A stretch of 64,000 nt of DNA from Zoroaster sp. YZ-2022. Taxonomy: Eukaryota > Echinodermata > Asteroidea > Forcipulatida > Zoroasteridae. Both the position numbers and the translations under genes were made by a program. The notes under the pieces were generated by a model that saw only the letters and a list, made by a program, of their open reading frames with translations, was not told the DNA's origin and did no database searches. The stretch covers positions 1,891,349 through 1,955,348 of the forward strand of contig CM055827.1 in NCBI GenBank assembly GCA_029582265.1, in the 5' to 3' direction. Below, piece by piece: positions 59,380-64,000 of this stretch. The first letter of the stretch is position 1, and every line of letters starts with the position of its first letter.

Positions 59380-59740
59380 TTATTGACTGTAGGAGAGGAA
59401 CATAATGGTAGTTATCACAAGGTCATCTCTTAAATTGTGCGGAGGCGGAAAAGCTTGGAAGTAATCGTTGGGTACTGTCAATTTGCGTGCATCGTCGTGT
59501 AACATTTTAAGTGGACTCGGCACAGAAAACGGCAAGTCTGTTGTAACAAACACTGTTGTCTTTACGGAGTGGTTTCCCATAGTCAAATCAGAGAGAGCTT
59601 GTGCGCTGGGATTCAGGGTCTTATTGTTCTTGTCAATCATCCTGAGGATTCTGGTACCAAGAGACCGAGTACCAGTCAAACTGTCTGTCTATCCATACAA
59701 TGTTTTGATTGGAATGTCAGTGGCATAATAATAGTAAGAA
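59380..59740 (-). other. Candidate exon or conserved block, unknown
   Basis: This non-repetitive stretch is low in stop codons in several frames. The minus-strand frame (up to 99 codons, closing at 59380) has a balanced, protein-like composition with a Pro-rich segment (SVPSPLK, FPPPHNL). It closes at a TAA that overlaps AATAAA. AG sites that could serve as acceptors lie at about 59650-59680. It could be the terminal exon of a minus-strand gene, but no partner exon is visible and competing plus-strand frames exist. Confidence 0.2.
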
Positions 59741-61635
59741 AATCGGGAATGCTTTTCTCATTCAACACTGGGTTCATTTTGGCCCATTCAGGTAGCTTTT
59801 AATGGAGGAAATATTAGAATTAAGATGCAGGGAATCTTAGAAGTTGGGTTTTAAGGATTGCAATTTAATGAATGGCTTTATTGCATTAGGGGTATTTTTA
59901 ACATAGTCACTTAAGCCGTGTTCTTAAGTACAAACATTTCTGTAGCGTACAAATTTTAAATTAATAGGCAAATTACACTGATGGTAAGAGTGCATTTATA
60001 AGTCTTCATACATGTACTTGAAAGAAAATTTAAAAAATAAAGAAACTTTCACACCGCCGTGTTCATGGTATTTGGTGTACATCGCCACAGTTTGACAGAT
60101 TTCCAATTTTTACGAATGGCGTACCTTCTTAATTTAAGTTGACTATGTATTTCACAACAGTATTCTCTTGCATCGGTGTGCATGTATTTTTTTTTTTTAC
60201 AATATCCAAAAGGTTCGGGGGGGAAAATGGCAGATATAATACATGAACCACAATGATGGATGGGAGTATGTCATAAAATTTTTCTCTGTTAATCCACATC
60301 ATTTCTGTTGTCTGCTACTGGGTTCATCAGCCATCTGTCTACAGTGTATTATAATCAGGCAGCCTTAGAATATAATGCTATACATCAAAGCCAAGATTAG
60401 CATTTATATGTATTTGTGTATCATTCATATTATAATACAACGTCTATAATAGGAATGTGGAAACCATTGTTCGATAATGACTCTCTGCGAGCATGTCGAT
60501 AATTCTGTTCATTCAGTGATGACTGATGAGACTCCAAATTCACTGATATAAAGAGAGTTCTGTTCATCATTCTTCCTCACTAAAACACAAATTAAAAAGA
60601 TCTCAAATTGTTCATTGTCAGTGAAAAAAGCTTCTAAAATTAATATTCGTCGTTGGTGATGATTAACATTGGGAAGGGGCCTGTCAATACCATACCCATT
60701 TTCCCATAAATTAGGACATGTAAAGTGGTTTATCAGTAATATTTTGGAATGTCCTTGTGGCCTCAGTGACACCATAAACCATCTGGATTCCATTATTTAT
60801 TATTAATATAAAGAATTATGACCATCATATCAAGCTACCATTGGTATAGTACTAGAGTATAGACAATTCCGAGTAAAAGTCATGTTATATTTGTTGATTT
60901 GATTAATTTCCATTCTGAAAATATGCAGAGCAGGAACAACCCGTCTCATATTTGTTTATTTCAAAGCTCTTTGAAAATCAAAGTCAACTAATGCAATTAA
61001 CCCAAGTCTTTTCCTCAAACCACACACATGGTTTTGCACTGCCTCAAACAAAGTGCTTTATTTAATTTGTCACGTAGGAAGTATGTCCAAATGAATAACT
61101 TGACAAATATTTGATATGAAAGCACGAACAGTCATTATTTTTTGGGGAGGCATTAAATCATGCGAAAATATATTCATCTCAAGTTTCTTAAGTCATCTCC
61201 ATCAATTACTGGATGAGGTGAATGGTGTTCCTCAGTTTTTTTTTAGCAAGATAAAACAGCTTTAGAGGGTCACAAGATTATTTAATTTTAAAAGTGCTTA
61301 GTGTAAGAGAATTAACACAATTTACATTTGAAATTATAAATGAATGGGGTGAAATTATGAATGGAGGATCAGCAGCCGGTTGAAATTTGCAAAGATTTAT
61401 TATTGTGGGTTTGTTTTGATGAATCTACAAGATGGTGGGGGGGAGGGGAATTTTTGTATTCAATGGGGGAATATTCTCGGCGCCTAAATTTACTCGGTTC
61501 ATTTTGGATTTTGTTTGGAGAATAAAACGTGCCGAACAGCTCGGGCTGATGTGTGTTACCTCGTGTTTACACCATGTACACGATCCACATATTTGTTTGG
61601 AAGATCACTAAGTGTACATTTACCCATAGCCACAT
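59741..61635. other. No gene seen
   Basis: About 1.9 kb of AT-rich DNA without recognised repeats. Confidence 0.4.
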
Positions 61636-61878
61636 ATGCATGCATTGATACATGATGCTCCCTCCACGTCACCCAAATTTCGGCATAATTTGGAATCTAA
61701 GCTCGAAATTATACCCTTTTGGGAATTCACTTCAATTCCATATGAAGAACAAACCTACACAATTTATGAACCAAAGAATGTTCTTGGATATTTTGAGGAC
61801 ATAAACCTTAATGTCGTAGAACTGTTTTATTGGCATAGCTCCCATCACAGAAGCCAAGTTCAGGAAGTAATATGTTGA
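61636..61878 (+). other. 80-codon open frame, unknown
   Basis: ATG at 61636 to TGA at 61876-61878. Balanced composition with charged and aromatic residues (KLEIIPFWEF, YFEDINLNVVELFYW), more protein-like than most frames here. No domain recognised, and no clear splice sites or repeats around it. Confidence 0.15.
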
Positions 61879-63243
61879 ATTCAAGTAGCCATGTCAATCA
61901 GTACGTGTGGCCCTGTGTTTATTTTTAATACACGCATAGTACATGCTCGGACTCGGCTATTTATGACTGGCACTGTCATTTAACCTGTTCTTCAGTAGTC
62001 TCCTCTACATATCCAGCTCTGGATGACTGCTACTATATCATCCAGATGACTGCAATATTTTTTCCAGTGGAAGAGTTTCTGGGTTGATTGAAATTTACTA
62101 TGCACAATATTATTGTTAATTTGAAAAATACACTTGCAGAGGTTGGGGGGGGGGGGGTATGAATAGTCTGTAGTGATAGTTGTAGGTAAATCATATTTTG
62201 TGCCCACGGTAGGTTTTGAGACAACAGTTTTGGGAGGCCACAGCTCTTGTGTCCACGTGGGTGGCTTTTGGGCGCATTGTCTTGTTTGAAGGGTATATTT
62301 TCATTGGACATATTAACTTATTTTTAAGATAAGGAACTAGGGATTGCCCTAGTGATATCATATGATGCTCGATATGTGGCAGAGTGTATCCTCTTCCCAT
62401 TGTGTCTACATTGTGTTCCAGGAATCTTAGGAATTCTTTAGAGGATTTCGGGGGGGAGAGGTCCGTTAACAATAGAACAGTGTGTTAGTGTATAGGGACA
62501 TTTGGGGGGGGGCACTCTGCCGCAAATCGAGCATGGTATAAATGATATGGTTATGAGGATCACCAATTATTAAAAGCTTGGAGCATAACATGAATTTTCA
62601 CCAACAACTCTTTCAACTCACTACAAAAGTTACTTAGTAAAGGACCTTACTGAAGAGTTTGGGAGTTGAAAAGATTGATAATGTAAATGGTCTATTTTTA
62701 CAAATTGTACATTGTACAATCATACATGGTTTCTTGCTTTATGGTACAATTTATGCACAATTAGTTTGGCTCTGTGGTCAAAACATAAGGTCACGAACTA
62801 CCATTTTTGCATACTAGGTATAGTTCCTTTTTGTTGATAGCCACTTCTATACACAGTTTGTTTGAGTTAGAGGCCATCGACTGACCTTTGTCATCTTCTC
62901 CAGACTTCATATTTATAGGCAACCATAAGCACAGACAGGTTTATTTGCTGATTAGATGAGCCATCTGAATACATCTGCTTGCACTGACCACCTTCCGGTG
63001 TCTAAACAACACCTTTTGATAGCCAGTCGTTCCACAGCAACACACTGCCAGTCTTTACACTTGCTCTCTGATCAAAATCGATAAATAATATCTGCTAGCA
63101 TTTACAAGGAGTTGAAGGCCCTTTATGACCCACTGTGTACTGTGCTTTTGTTTGCATGCCCCTGTGCCATCCACTGTGCAGTAATTTGCTCGCGTAATCT
63201 TTGATGGGAGGGAAGTAAGTGTTGCATAGTTTAAGCAGGCACA
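61879..63243. other. No gene seen
   Basis: AT-rich with G runs at 62142-62158 and 62503-62512. No exon supported. Confidence 0.4.
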
Positions 63244-63465
63244 ATGGATCGGACAAATGATTGTAAGGAAGAGATGAACGGATTAGCTGTGTTTGGGAGA
63301 AGAGGATTAGGGCTTCTGGAAAGGCCACTTGTGTCTATAGCCGCAAGATCTATGCATTATGTAGTCCACAAAGAGGATCGGTGGTACACTCAATGGTCTT
63401 CTAATGGAAGGGGGAGTAAAGATGGATTCTTAAGGTGCAGATGGGGCCGGAGGATGACTAATTGA
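63244..63465 (+). other. 73-codon open frame, unknown
   Basis: ATG in a good context (acaATGG), stop at 63463-63465. The peptide is basic and Gly/Arg-rich, with three Trp toward the C-terminus, in a stretch richer in G than its flanks. A donor-like AAG|GTGCAG lies inside near 63435. No family recognised; a regulatory block that happens to be open is as likely. Confidence 0.2.
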
Positions 63466-63838
63466 ATGGATTTGAAATTTCCCTCTATAGTGGGTTTTCA
63501 GAAGCAAGCCACTTAAATTTCAAATGCTTAGGATTTTAAAATTTATAAATAATTTCAACTGAACATGGATTAGAAGTAAAATACATAATAAGTTAAGACT
63601 AGAAATATTGAATGTTTTATAGGCTACTTCCAAAAGTCTCACAGAAAACTCAAAACGATATATTTCTTGTGGCTGACCACTTTGTTATTCAATTTGACTT
63701 GCTTAGCAACTCTTCATTTAGGGCAGCTACCAAAAATTGGTTCACTCAGATATTCCGGAACCCTCTTTTCTTTGCTCCACTGACTTTCAGAGCTTAGTCC
63801 TCGGGTAGTACCAGTGGTGCTGTTTCTTGAAGAATGTA
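63466..63838. other. No gene seen
   Basis: AT-rich spacer. A 61-codon frame at 63612-63797 (+) has no recognised domain. Confidence 0.35.
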
Positions 63839-63905
63839 TACAGGTAAAACTTGTAGCTTTGCATGGTGAAGAGGATAAGTAAGACTAATTGTGGTGACAC
63901 GATGT
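63839..63905 (+). repeat. Interspersed repeat shared with 30124-30203
   Basis: aacttgtagctttgcatgg, agaggataagtaa and ggtgacacgatgtg. A gaagaatgtatac motif occurs on either side (about 63823 and 63957). Confidence 0.6.
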
Positions 63906-64000
63906 GAAATTCTCCATTGAGTAGTAATTAGTTCTTAAAAGAACTGGAGCTTCTGAAGAATGTATACATTGTTTCAGTAGTATACAAGGGTTCAGTAGTT

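Overview
This is about 64 kb of AT-rich eukaryotic DNA with very low gene density. It looks like intronic and intergenic sequence from a marine invertebrate, probably an echinoderm such as a sea star. That guess is an inference from the style of the repeats: tRNA-derived SINEs with (TTA)n tails, many short inverted-repeat transposons, and Penelope-like remnants. No protein-level match proves it. There are no bacterial operons, rRNA genes or CRISPR arrays. Nearly all long open frames are by-products of repeats, such as the poly-Ile frame from a (TTA)n tract.

One convincing host gene start is present on the + strand. A GC- and CpG-rich block at about 15.5-16.4 kb has an inverted CCAAT box, a TATA-like box, an initiator-like site, a long leader with several small upstream frames, and a proline-rich open frame that ends exactly at a strong splice donor (16400|16401). 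The protein was not recognised. If the gene runs rightward, much or all of the remaining 47 kb could be its first intron or introns. A second coding remnant is the last 69 codons of a Tc1/mariner-type transposase at the left edge (3-212). A few weak exon or ORF candidates (6.2, 12.9, 35.8, 59.4, 61.6 and 63.2 kb) are listed with low confidence.

The rest is a dense, nested mobile-element landscape. I sorted the copies by eye into families, named here by letter. A is a TTAA-flanked MITE with 3 copies. B is a TTAA-flanked long-inverted-repeat MITE with 9 copies. C is a 0.92-0.96 kb element with 5-bp target duplications and 2 copies. D is a tRNA-Leu-derived SINE with 4 loci. E and G are elements with TTAACCCTAAC ends, with 4 and 3 copies. 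F is a TTAAAGGGA element. H is a pair of inverted MITEs just inside the first intron. I has 3 copies. J is a set of Penelope-like ends with hammerhead-like motifs. K has 2 copies. S2 is a second tRNA-derived SINE. Several families have one visible copy: a hAT MITE with a perfect 8-bp duplication, a mariner-type MITE, and the elements at 1.8, 22.1, 34.6, 48.6, 49.5, 50.2 and 55.5 kb.

The most striking organisation is TTAA chaining. Elements of different TTAA-flanked families abut so that the terminal TTAA of one is also the terminal TTAA of the next. The 450-bp inverted repeat 100 bp downstream of the exon 1 donor is the feature most likely to matter for expression of the host gene.
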